This document shows positions 17,317-25,371 of a stretch of 64,000 bases of DNA, in pieces (within the stretch, counting starts at the first letter, position 1; each line of letters begins with the position of its first letter). The stretch is from Paenibacillus sp. Soil766 (GTDB lineage Bacteria > Bacillota > Bacilli > Paenibacillales > NBRC-103111). Where the stretch lies: assembly GCF_001428105.1 (NCBI RefSeq), contig NZ_LMSJ01000034.1, forward strand, positions 273,494 to 337,493, read 5' to 3'. The notes under the pieces were generated by a model. The model saw only the letters and a list, made by a program, of their open reading frames with translations, had not been told where the DNA came from and did no database searches. A program made the position numbers and the translations under genes.

Positions 17317-18798
17317 ATGATCCGACGAAACCAACGATTCCGGAATCAACTCGATGATCACCTCGTCCATTTGCACAAGAATTTGTTCATTAGTCATGCG
17401 GATCCACTTTACCATGAGAAGGTTATTCGTTATTTGGATGCGAATTCGCCTGAAGCCCATTTCAATCTTGGGCAGAAATTTTATGAGAAAGGGAATTGGA
17501 AGAGGGCACGGTTTCATTACAAGGAAGTGCTCAAAACCTATCCCTCGCCATTCTATTCTGCTGCAAATCGTGCGATTCACCTTCTTGATCAGCAGCAAGC
17601 CACACACGTTGCGAATTTAGAACAGACACTTCCCGAGAAACGTAAGCCTGTATTACCCCCATTTATGAAAATGTTGTTGCTGGTACTTCTAATTCTTAAT
17701 GTCATTTTAGTTTTGTTCTTTACTGGAGACAATGCCATTTCACGAACGATTAGTCTAATGAAAATGTGGAGTGCAGGTACGCAAGTCACTTACGTATCGG
17801 TAGACAAGCCTTTCATTCTGTACCTCTCACCCGAGATGTCACATGCAGAAATCGAGAAGAAGCTGCATGCGCAAGCCTTAGTTTTGGCCAAGGAAATTCC
17901 GAAGGCGACGATTCTCCTGTACGGGATTGTCACAGAGGATAGTAGGGACCAAGGGAAAACGATGCTGCTGACTAATAGGGATGATATGAAGCGTGCGATG
18001 GTTATCGCAACGTATCAGCCAGAGGCAGACGCGTTGGTTCACATCCGATTTCTGAACGCTGAATTTGAAGAGCACCAACCGCTTAGCGCGATTGGTGCTA
18101 ATTTAGTTCGAACTGCTTTGGCATCTTATCGCGAGAATGTGGGACATGCCCCCGCTCGAATAGATGAACTCCTTCAGGATTATCCGCTAAATTATTTGAG
18201 CTTCATCCCGATTGAAGCTGTTTCGGGTTCGAATGAGATCAATGCAGCCTTTGAGGGTGATGGGGGATGGGTATTTAACCCCAAAGCAGCTGATGTTGCG
18301 CATATGTTTTATGCGAATGTAGCTGGAGGAGATTCAGTTCCCTATGAACCCGTTTATCTCGAAGTCAATAAGAGTGCCTATCAGTTACAGCTGGTTAGCG
18401 GCTCTTACTTGCTATGGGATAAAGAAATTGGACTCGGTGCTGATGGGAGCACTCCTGACGGCGTTTATAAGGTCATAGAGCGGGTACAGCAGCCCAAAGG
18501 TAAGACAAGTCAGAGTTATGGTGTTGCAGGCTTAGGGCTAGGCTCAATCGCTTTACACGGCACGTATGATGAGAGCTCGATTGGAGAAGCGAAGTCTTTA
18601 GGTTGTATTCGATTAACAAATGACAACATACAGCAACTATTTCCTTTCGTACCTAGAGGAGCTGAGGTGCGGATACTTTCAAGTGAAAATGGACCTAATC
18701 TAAACGGGCAAGTGAGCCAAATGTCAAAGCTGATCCCAACGAGCCTGCCTCAACATTCAGAATCCGCGGGAAATGTCATTTTTCATTGGTTAGGCTAA
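17317..18798 (+). CDS. Membrane-anchored L,D-transpeptidase with TPR region
   Basis: A 493-residue protein. Residues about 45-90 resemble a tetratricopeptide pair (EAHFNLGQKFYEKGNWKRAR), and a single membrane helix lies near 115-137. A long extracytoplasmic region follows, with the YkuD L,D-transpeptidase domain at the C-terminus. The catalytic motif is present as HGTYDESSIG followed by SLGCIRL. These enzymes make 3-3 peptidoglycan cross-links or attach proteins. A cytoplasmic TPR fused before the membrane anchor is uncommon. GGAGAGGAG precedes the start. Confidence 0.88.
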   Translation: MIRRNQRFRNQLDDHLVHLHKNLFISHADPLYHEKVIRYLDANSPEAHFNLGQKFYEKGNWKRARFHYKEVLKTYPSPFYSAANRAIHLLDQQQATHVANLEQTLPEKRKPVLPPFMKMLLLVLLILNVILVLFFTGDNAISRTISLMKMWSAGTQVTYVSVDKPFILYLSPEMSHAEIEKKLHAQALVLAKEIPKATILLYGIVTEDSRDQGKTMLLTNRDDMKRAMVIATYQPEADALVHIRFLNAEFEEHQPLSAIGANLVRTALASYRENVGHAPARIDELLQDYPLNYLSFIPIEAVSGSNEINAAFEGDGGWVFNPKAADVAHMFYANVAGGDSVPYEPVYLEVNKSAYQLQLVSGSYLLWDKEIGLGADGSTPDGVYKVIERVQQPKGKTSQSYGVAGLGLGSIALHGTYDESSIGEAKSLGCIRLTNDNIQQLFPFVPRGAEVRILSSENGPNLNGQVSQMSKLIPTSLPQHSESAGNVIFHWLG

Positions 18799-18853
18799 AA
18801 AGCAGCTGAAGCTTTCCGAGTGAATCTGCTCGGAAGTCTCAACTGCTTTTTAC
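18797..18853 (+). terminator. Terminator of the L,D-transpeptidase gene
   Basis: A long interrupted stem, AAAGCAG...CTTTCCGAG against CTCGGAAG...CTGCTTTTT, ending in T5. Confidence 0.8.
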
Positions 18854-18877
18854 GTTGTCGCCTATTACTATCGTTAA

Positions 18878-19993
18878 CTACATTAAGTTCTCAGGATTAA
18901 GCTTTTCAAGCTCGGGAATGACGAAACGGCCATCTTTGCGAATGAGCACATCGTCGAAATAAATTTCGCCTCCGCCATACTCAGGACGTTGAATCAAAAC
19001 CATGTCCCAGTGGACAGAGGAGCGATTGGTGTTATCCGCAGTTTCATAGGCCTGGCCGGGCGTGAAATGGATGCTGCCGTCAATTTTCTCATCAAATAAG
19101 ATATCTTTCATCGGATGTTGAATGTAGGGGTTCACACCAATCGCGAACTCACCGATATAGCGTGCGCCGTCATCCGTATCTAATATCTCATTCAACTTAT
19201 TGGAATCGTTGCTTGTCGCGTTCACAATACGGCCATTTTCGAAGGTAAGGACAATGTTCTCAAAAGAAGTGCCCGAGTAAATCGTCGGTGTGTTGTAACT
19301 GATCGTACCATTAACGGAATTTTTCACAGGTGCCGTGTAAACCTCGCCGTCCGGGATATTTCGAAGTCCTGAGCAAGGGACAGCGCCAATGTCTTTGATC
19401 GAGAAGCTGAGATCGGTGCCTTTGGCGACCAAACGGACACGATCCGTGCACTTCATCAAATCAACGAGGGATTCCATTGCTTTTGCCATTTTACTGTAAT
19501 CAAGGTTGCAGACGTTAAAGTAGAAATCCTCGAAAGCTTCTGTACTTTTGCCAGCCAGCTGGGCCATTGACGGATTCGGGTAGCGCATAACGACCCATTT
19601 GGTATTGTTAATACGCTCATCGAAGATTGGACGTTGGAAGTACTTTAGGAACAGCTTCATTTGTTCGTCAGGTACATCCGAAGATTCTGTGATGTTATCT
19701 CCACTGCGAACAGCTACATAGGCATCCATTTGTTTCATTCGAGCAAGCTCAATAGCAGACCAGGCGCTGAATTGTTCTTGTGTTCCTTTCATTTGCAAGC
19801 TCCGCGTAATGGCAGGATCACGCAATTCAATGAATGGGTTCCCTCCAGCTGCATAAACCTCTTCGATTAAGCATTTCGCAAGTTCTGGATCTTTAACACC
19901 AATCATTTCAATCAATATGTTCTCACCGGGCTGCAGGCTCACGGAATACCGAATAATGTTTCGGGCAAAAGTTACTAATCTTGGATCTCTCAT
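18878..19993 (-). CDS. Aminopeptidase, M29 family
   Basis: A metallo-aminopeptidase of the thermophilic M29 family (AmpS/PepS type), 371 residues. Recognisable parts are the N-terminal RLVTFARNIIRYSVSLQPGE, the metal-binding region SGTSFENIVLTFENGRIV, and the C-terminal SSVHWDMVL followed by GGEIYFDDVLIRKDGRF. It trims N-terminal residues from peptides in the cytoplasm. The ATG is preceded by AGGGAGA on the minus strand. Single gene. Confidence 0.93.
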   Translation of the reverse strand: MRDPRLVTFARNIIRYSVSLQPGENILIEMIGVKDPELAKCLIEEVYAAGGNPFIELRDPAITRSLQMKGTQEQFSAWSAIELARMKQMDAYVAVRSGDNITESSDVPDEQMKLFLKYFQRPIFDERINNTKWVVMRYPNPSMAQLAGKSTEAFEDFYFNVCNLDYSKMAKAMESLVDLMKCTDRVRLVAKGTDLSFSIKDIGAVPCSGLRNIPDGEVYTAPVKNSVNGTISYNTPTIYSGTSFENIVLTFENGRIVNATSNDSNKLNEILDTDDGARYIGEFAIGVNPYIQHPMKDILFDEKIDGSIHFTPGQAYETADNTNRSSVHWDMVLIQRPEYGGGEIYFDDVLIRKDGRFVIPELEKLNPENLM

Positions 19994-20162
19994 CCTGTAG
20001 GTCTCCCTTAATAAAAAATACGTACCCCCAAATTATAGCGTAACGTGAACCTGTAATCCAATCTGTGCAATGGTTTCATGGGGATGGAAGGGGTATACTA
20101 GGTATATGTGTAAGTAATTCCATCATACCAATGATATGCAAGATCAACTAGAGGAGGAAGCT

Positions 20163-20705
20163 ATGGCACGAGATCAAATCAAAGTACCTTACGGGTACGA
20201 ACCCCCGGCAAATTCAGACAAGGGAACAGTCCTCGTTTTCGAGACGTTCGAAGACTGGACAGAGCGCGAAATGACTGCTTGTATCGCTTGGGCAGAAGAA
20301 CGGAAATTCGTTCGTGTGATCTTCTATCCACAGCATGAGGAAACGCTCCGCAGAATGGATATTCGATCGGAAATGCCCTATTATGCCCGTCTGAAGCATC
20401 TGGAACAGCTGCTGGAGGAAGTAGATACTAGTCTTCAAATTGAAGTGGACAAATGGGAAGGGAAGCGCAAGAAATATACACCGCTTGATACTTCTCTTAA
20501 CTTTTTAACGGAGAAATCCCCTGGACCTCACTTTATTTGTATGAGCGATCGTTATGCGAACCTCTTCGTTACCTACCCATCTTTCAAAGAATGGATAAAA
20601 AAAGCAAGACTCGTCATATTTACGCAGTTCCGTGTTCCCCTTCATGGCAAACTAAATGACTGTGCCGAGAGATGGGAAACGGTGGATTTCGGGAATGGCG
20701 TTTAA
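20163..20705 (+). CDS. Conserved-looking hypothetical protein
   Basis: A 180-residue soluble protein that I do not assign. It has KVPYGYEPPANSDKGT at the N-terminus and an acidic helix (TEREMTACIAWAEERKFVRV). Further on it reads like an alpha/beta fold with IFYPQHEETLRRM and LVIFTQFRVPLHGK. The IFYPQHEETLRRM piece faintly recalls nucleotidyltransferases, but no catalytic motif is visible. GAGGAGG at 20151-20157 fixes ATG 20163. It overlaps the next gene by 11 bp, so the two are co-translated. Confidence 0.65.
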   Translation: MARDQIKVPYGYEPPANSDKGTVLVFETFEDWTEREMTACIAWAEERKFVRVIFYPQHEETLRRMDIRSEMPYYARLKHLEQLLEEVDTSLQIEVDKWEGKRKKYTPLDTSLNFLTEKSPGPHFICMSDRYANLFVTYPSFKEWIKKARLVIFTQFRVPLHGKLNDCAERWETVDFGNGV

Positions 20706-21852
20706 ATTACTGCGATCCCATTATCAATTAACCACATTAATTATGGTCATCATTGTGGCGGGCATGAGTCAAGGGATGCTCTTGCCCTTACTTACGATCT
20801 TACTCGATCGTTCTGGTGTATCAACAGATGCAAACGGTGTAAACGCAGCCGCCCTATATATTGGCATTTTCGCTACGATGTTCTTCATCGAGAAACCAGT
20901 TCGGCGTTACGGCTACAAACCCGTTATAATGATCGGAATGAGCTTAATTATTATTGCCAATTGTCTATTTCCGGTTTGGCAGCAGGCTGGTCTCTGGTTT
21001 ATGCTGCGGCTTTTAGTGGGGATTGGCGATAGCGCCTTACATTTTGCTACACAACTCTGGATAGTAGCCTCCAGTCCCAAAGAGAAGAGAGGACGTAATA
21101 TCTCCCTCTACGGAATGGCATACGGGGTAGGGTTTAGTCTCGGTCCATTAGGCATAATATTGCTTAAGGCGGGGATTTGGGTGCCTTTTATGGTGACAAG
21201 TGCATTCTTTCTCTTAATCCTATTGCTATTAACGAGGCTCAAAAATGAGAAGCCAGAACGAGCCGAACGCGCGGAAGCCGCTCATAAACGGGCAACAACT
21301 GTCATTTCATTAGCGTGGTTCCCACTGATAACTTCCTTGCTTTTTGGCTACATGGAAGCAGCGATGAATAGCAACTTTCCGCTCTATGGCCTTCGGATAG
21401 GCATTTCGGAGTCTACGATTGGGCTTTTACTTCCCGTAACGGGGATTGGTGGACTCATCATGCAGCTGCCGCTCGGAATATGGAGTGATCGCGTAGGTCG
21501 TAAGCCAATTCTCATGGGGACAGCCATAGTAGGGGCTTTAGCGTTCAGCTGTGTGCCTTTCGTTGGGACGAACTTATGGGGGCTCGGAATCTGTTTAGGC
21601 GTAGCAGGGGGCATGGTAGGATCCTTTTTTTCGCTAGGGTTGGCCTATGCGGCAGATATTTTGCCGCGTCATTTGCTGCCAACAGCAAATATCATTGCCT
21701 CCATCCAATATAGTGTGGGGAGTATCATCGGTCCTTTAGTTGGCGGGATGGCACTTCACCATTTGAGTGTGTACAGTATTTTCTACTTTCTTGGCCTTGT
21801 GTACTTGTTGTTTGGCCTCTCAGGGTTTATTTTCAAAAGGCGTACGGTATGA
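20695..21852 (+). CDS. MFS transporter
   Basis: A twelve-helix major facilitator exporter of 385 residues. The N-terminal helix contains IIVAGMSQGMLLPLLTILL. The loop 2-3 signature is degenerate (FIEKPVRRYGYKP), while the loop 8-9 copy is classical (GIWSDRVGRKPILMG). The fourth helix begins LRLLVGIGDSALHFATQLW. It resembles multidrug or sugar-efflux MFS proteins; the substrate is unknown. The start overlaps the preceding gene. Confidence 0.88.
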   Translation: MAFKLLRSHYQLTTLIMVIIVAGMSQGMLLPLLTILLDRSGVSTDANGVNAAALYIGIFATMFFIEKPVRRYGYKPVIMIGMSLIIIANCLFPVWQQAGLWFMLRLLVGIGDSALHFATQLWIVASSPKEKRGRNISLYGMAYGVGFSLGPLGIILLKAGIWVPFMVTSAFFLLILLLLTRLKNEKPERAERAEAAHKRATTVISLAWFPLITSLLFGYMEAAMNSNFPLYGLRIGISESTIGLLLPVTGIGGLIMQLPLGIWSDRVGRKPILMGTAIVGALAFSCVPFVGTNLWGLGICLGVAGGMVGSFFSLGLAYAADILPRHLLPTANIIASIQYSVGSIIGPLVGGMALHHLSVYSIFYFLGLVYLLFGLSGFIFKRRTV

Positions 21853-21892
21853 CAAAAGCCACTTTCCCTTGATCAAGGAAGGTGGCTTTGGT
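21853..21892. terminator. Terminator between MFS and udk genes
   Basis: AAAAGCCACCTTCC-type stem: AAAGCCACTTTCC pairs with GGAAGGTGGCTTT with one G-T pair and loop CTTGATCAA. It lies between convergent genes. Confidence 0.75.
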
Positions 21893-21904
21893 GTTGCATG
21901 GATG

Positions 21905-22540
21905 TTAGCCGATTTCATAATTGGCCGCTTGATCCGTCATGTAGCGTTCAGTCAAAATCGTAAGTAGTGAGATACCGATTTGATTCTCGCCACCTTCTGG
22001 AATGATGATGTCCGCATATTTCTTAGAAGGCTCGATAAATGCATCATGCATGGGCTTTACTGTCGTTAAGTATTGGTCAAATACGGACTGTAAGGAGCGG
22101 CCGCGTTCATTAATGTCGCGAGTTAAACGGCGGAGAATACGGACATCAGGGTCTGTATCCACGAAAACCTTAATATTTAATGCTCCGCGGAGATCTTCAT
22201 CCGTTAGAACGTGAATGCCTTCCAGCAACACAATCGGTTTAACTTCGATGCGGATCGTTTCTTGGGAGCGAGCATGCGTAGAAAAATCGTAGACAGGAAT
22301 GTCGACTGGCTGGCCGCTTTTCAACATATTCAAATGCTGAAGGAGCAATGTATTTTCAAAAGCACGAGGATGATCATAATTGATGCGTTCCCGCTCTTCA
22401 AAGGTCAGTCCGCTATGATGAAGATAATAATTATCTTGTGAAATTAAAGTCACATTTGTGGATCCGAGTTTTGTAATAATCGATTTAGCTACTGTTGTTT
22501 TACCTGAACCGGTACCTCCGGCAATTCCAATCACGAGCAT
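21905..22540 (-). CDS. udk: Uridine kinase
   Basis: This enzyme phosphorylates uridine and cytidine in pyrimidine salvage. It has the P-loop GIAGGTGSGKTT, the DNYY segment, NYDHPRAFE, and YDFSTHARS for nucleoside binding, then the lid arginines in DINERGRS. The length of 211 residues is typical. The minus-strand start ATG is preceded by GGGGAGG. Single gene. Confidence 0.96.
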   Translation of the reverse strand: MLVIGIAGGTGSGKTTVAKSIITKLGSTNVTLISQDNYYLHHSGLTFEERERINYDHPRAFENTLLLQHLNMLKSGQPVDIPVYDFSTHARSQETIRIEVKPIVLLEGIHVLTDEDLRGALNIKVFVDTDPDVRILRRLTRDINERGRSLQSVFDQYLTTVKPMHDAFIEPSKKYADIIIPEGGENQIGISLLTILTERYMTDQAANYEIG

Positions 22541-22732
22541 GTATGTAGTGCCTCCCCAAATAACTTAAAAACCTTCCTACGTAGTTTAACATAATGTGCA
22601 CCTAAAATGAAAAGATGGAGTCAAGAAGGCTGTCGAAGTGGCGGTGGGGCCCTGTTGTATGGGTGTATTTCCTCGTTATAGCGAGGAGCGGCATACGAAT
22701 CTGGCCTATCTTGCCTCTGTAAGCACAAATAA

Positions 22733-22774
22733 CAAAAGGAACTAAGCACAATTTCTGCGCTTAGCTCCTTTTAC
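22733..22774 (-). terminator. Terminator of the Gln/Ala-rich gene
   Basis: AAAAGGAACTAAGC pairs with GCTTAGCTCCTTTT around CACAATTTCTGC. Read on the minus strand it ends in T-rich sequence just past the stop at 22810. Confidence 0.75.
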
Positions 22775-22809
22775 GAGAGATTTGATCTTACCGTTAGGGG
22801 TAAAAACGG

Positions 22810-23127
22810 CTATCGAACCTGTTTTGGTGTATGAAACTTCTCTTGATTGGCTTCAATATCCTGAGCGGCTTGATTCAATTGTTCGAAAGTTTGTTGGATT
22901 TGCTGTCCAAACTGTTCGTTTGCAAATTCAGCTAATTGCCTTTGAGCTTGTGAAACCTGTTGATCTGCTTGAACAAGCGCCGCTTGAGCGGATTGAATCG
23001 CATTCGGATTGGCTTCGGTAATGGCGACTTGCAGCTTGTGCTGGGCGTCTTGTGCTTGAAGAATGGCATGATCAGCTGCGTCGATGGCATGCTGAACCGG
23101 CTGTTGATGCTGATTGGTTCCTGTCAT
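22810..23127 (-). CDS. Gln/Ala-rich coiled-coil hypothetical protein
   Basis: A 105-residue protein, almost entirely helical and rich in Gln and Ala (QAQDAQHKLQVAITEANPNA, QSAQAALVQADQQVSQAQRQ). It has a heptad-like pattern and no membrane segment. AGGAGG nine bases upstream fixes ATG 23127; the longer frame upstream is not translated. It resembles small spore- or envelope-associated coiled-coil proteins only in composition, so no function is proposed. Confidence 0.7.
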   Translation of the reverse strand: MTGTNQHQQPVQHAIDAADHAILQAQDAQHKLQVAITEANPNAIQSAQAALVQADQQVSQAQRQLAEFANEQFGQQIQQTFEQLNQAAQDIEANQEKFHTPKQVR

Positions 23128-23166
23128 GGGGGAAAACCTCCTTAGGGTTAATTCAAGGGAGAAGCT

Positions 23167-23310
23167 ATGAAAAGCGACTTTACTACATTGCACCAAAATT
23201 GGGGAAATAATTCGGATCCGGGAAATGAAAATATTTCCTGGGTAAGCGCAAAATGTGAGCGTTATCATGTGGATTCGACATCAATTGTCAGACAATTTCG
23301 AATAAATTAA
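23167..23310 (+). CDS. Possible 47-residue protein
   Basis: A short frame preceded by AAGGGAG at 23154-23160, a credible ribosome site. The product (starting MKSDFTTLHQNWGNN) has a single Cys and no recognisable motif. Only 40 bp separate it from the divergent gene, which leaves little space for promoters, so it could be chance. The rest of 23311-23445 holds only AT-rich upstream sequence of the lipoprotein gene. Confidence 0.3.
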   Translation: MKSDFTTLHQNWGNNSDPGNENISWVSAKCERYHVDSTSIVRQFRIN

Positions 23311-23445
23311 CTATTTGCAGGAGGAGAGTTAGCCTTACACATGTTACCAAAATAAAAGTAGACAAATTAACTGATTATTCTTAAGCTAGAGAGGATAGCT
23401 TTTTAGACTTATATAGACTAAAAACATCTTCATGGGGGATGACAA

Positions 23446-23826
23446 ATGAATAAATTCAAAGGTTTTTATTTGTTAGCAGCATTAACAATCGTAATTTCCG
23501 GTTGTGGGAAAGCCCAATCGACGACAACATCCAAAACGACTTATACACCTACGTTAGAGGTCGCCTATGTTGTTAAAGATGATACCGTAACTTTAGATCT
23601 TACAACGGATCTGAAGATTTCGAAGGAACATTATGATCAACAACGTGTGGAAGGTGAAGGTCATTTTCACATTTCGTTAGATAAGGGTGAGAAGATCGTT
23701 GTCACTACGAAACAAAAGGTATTGGATCATTTAAGTAAAGGATCACATGAAGTGAAGATTTCCTTACATAATAACGACCACACGCCTTACGATGTTAGTA
23801 AAACAGTCACGTTCGATGTGAAGTAG
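23446..23826 (+). CDS. Lipoprotein with His-x-His motif
   Basis: A 126-residue exported lipoprotein with signal sequence and lipobox ISGC at about residue 20. The mature part is all beta-like, with EGEGHFHISLDKGEK and LHNNDHTPYDVSKTV. It resembles the fold of DUF4399 or YtkA-like small extracellular domains, which often carry His ligands for metals. It is the first gene of an operon with a histidine kinase and an HD-GYP regulator, so it may be a sensory accessory of the kinase (inference). Confidence 0.7.
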   Translation: MNKFKGFYLLAALTIVISGCGKAQSTTTSKTTYTPTLEVAYVVKDDTVTLDLTTDLKISKEHYDQQRVEGEGHFHISLDKGEKIVVTTKQKVLDHLSKGSHEVKISLHNNDHTPYDVSKTVTFDVK

Positions 23827-23835
23827 GTGTTGTTG

Positions 23836-25371
23836 ATGTCTTTTCGTCAAAAGAAATTAAGCTTGCAAAAACGGATTGTTTTCCTCGTCACAGCTGTCAC
23901 GGCGGGCATGATTTCGACAATGATGGTCTTCGATACGATCAGCTTGAATCAATCGATTCGCGAAGCCTACGTAAGTCAAATCAGCGGTATGACGATTGCA
24001 ATCAACGGTCGTTATGAAGAATCGAGATCGATTGCAGATATCCAGCAGATTTTTGATTATATTCAGTATAAAAATAATCGCGTTCTGGATATGAAGTTGT
24101 ATGACAAACAAGGAAAAGTCTTAGCTTCCTCAAATCGTAGAGAAATAGGAACGACCCTGCATTCATCAAAAATTGTTGTTCCCAAACAAGACAATACGAT
24201 TGTAGACCGAATTCCAATTGCAGAGAATGATAAACCGATCGTTCGATTGACAGCACCTTTGCAAGAAGATGGCTCTGTTGTCGGGGCAGTTGAGGTTATT
24301 TTTGACTCCTCGGAAGAAGAACTGCTGCTCCAAAAAAGAACGAAGCTGATTCTGTTCGTAGGACTTAGCATCGCAATTATACTTTCAATTTTATTATGGC
24401 TAATTCTGCGAGTTATTGTTATCCGGCCATTAAGCCGGTTGCGGGAAGCAGCTGTCATTGTGAAACAAGGTGGAGAACTGCCTAAATTGCAATTCAAGGC
24501 TTCTCCCGAAATTGCCGAGGTTTCAGAGGCTTTTAATGATATGGTCAATAATTTGGATGAACGCTACCAAGAGCTGCAGCAGGCTTTGAATACGTTGCAA
24601 GTTACGCAAGATCAGCTTGTCCATTCGGAGAAAATGGGGGCACTTGGTAATTTGGTTGCTGGCGTGTCGCATGAAATTAACACCCCAATTGGCATTGGCG
24701 TAACGGCCATAAGTTACTTGGATCAGAAAGCCAAACAGTTCCAAGCGTTGTATGATGCAGGGAAAATGAAGAAGTCCGATTTGGAGCAATTTCTATCCAC
24801 ATCCCATGAGAGTATAGTAATGGTTCAATCTAACTTGGAGCGCGCTTCTACATTAATAAAAAGCTTTAAACAAATTTCTGTGGATCAAAGTGTAGAGATG
24901 AAGCGAACCTTCCTTTTCAAAGAATATGTGCAGGGGATTATTGCAAGTTTGAAGCCAGCACTCAAGAAAACACATATTCAACTGGACGTTTACTGCGATG
25001 AGCAGCTCCATTTGTATACCTACCCTGGTGCATTATCTCAAATCATTACAAATTTAGTTATGAACTCACTGAATCATGCTTACGATTCGGAAGATGAAGG
25101 GTACTTAAGTATCCGAGTTCTAGACTACCCCGATCACGTCTTGATTGCCTACTCTGACGATGGAAAAGGGATGTCTGAGGAAGTGTTGGATCATATATTT
25201 GATCCATTCTTCACAACCAGCCGCGGACAAGGCGGGACAGGCTTAGGAATGAATATTGTTTATAATCTTGTAAAAGAATCCTTAAATGGAACGATTCAAT
25301 GTTCAAGCGTACGAGGACAGGGAAGTTTATTTGCAATTACAATCCCCAAAGAGGAGGAAGCTGAGATATGA
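23836..25371 (+). CDS. Membrane sensor histidine kinase
   Basis: A two-helix membrane kinase. The N-terminal helix is at residues 13-33, then comes an extracytoplasmic single-Cache-like sensor of about 130 residues (QQIFDYIQYKNNRVLDMKLY). A second helix (LFVGLSIAIILSILLWLIL) leads into a HAMP region and a HisKA domain with the phospho-His in GVSHEINTPIGIG, near residue 278. The HATPase domain has DDGKGMSEE and GTGLGMNI. The HEINTP variant is typical of kinases paired with DUF3369 regulators, which is what follows. AGGTG precedes ATG 23836. Confidence 0.9.
   Translation: MSFRQKKLSLQKRIVFLVTAVTAGMISTMMVFDTISLNQSIREAYVSQISGMTIAINGRYEESRSIADIQQIFDYIQYKNNRVLDMKLYDKQGKVLASSNRREIGTTLHSSKIVVPKQDNTIVDRIPIAENDKPIVRLTAPLQEDGSVVGAVEVIFDSSEEELLLQKRTKLILFVGLSIAIILSILLWLILRVIVIRPLSRLREAAVIVKQGGELPKLQFKASPEIAEVSEAFNDMVNNLDERYQELQQALNTLQVTQDQLVHSEKMGALGNLVAGVSHEINTPIGIGVTAISYLDQKAKQFQALYDAGKMKKSDLEQFLSTSHESIVMVQSNLERASTLIKSFKQISVDQSVEMKRTFLFKEYVQGIIASLKPALKKTHIQLDVYCDEQLHLYTYPGALSQIITNLVMNSLNHAYDSEDEGYLSIRVLDYPDHVLIAYSDDGKGMSEEVLDHIFDPFFTTSRGQGGTGLGMNIVYNLVKESLNGTIQCSSVRGQGSLFAITIPKEEEAEI

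Noticed and set aside
23128..23268. N-terminal extension of the Gln/Ala-rich protein to 152 residues
   Set aside because: AGGAGG sits correctly before the internal ATG at 23127, and the extension has a different, hydrophobic composition.
24063..24548. 161-codon minus-strand frame opposite the membrane histidine kinase
   Set aside because: It has no ribosome site and lies wholly within the sensor and HAMP region of a well-supported gene.
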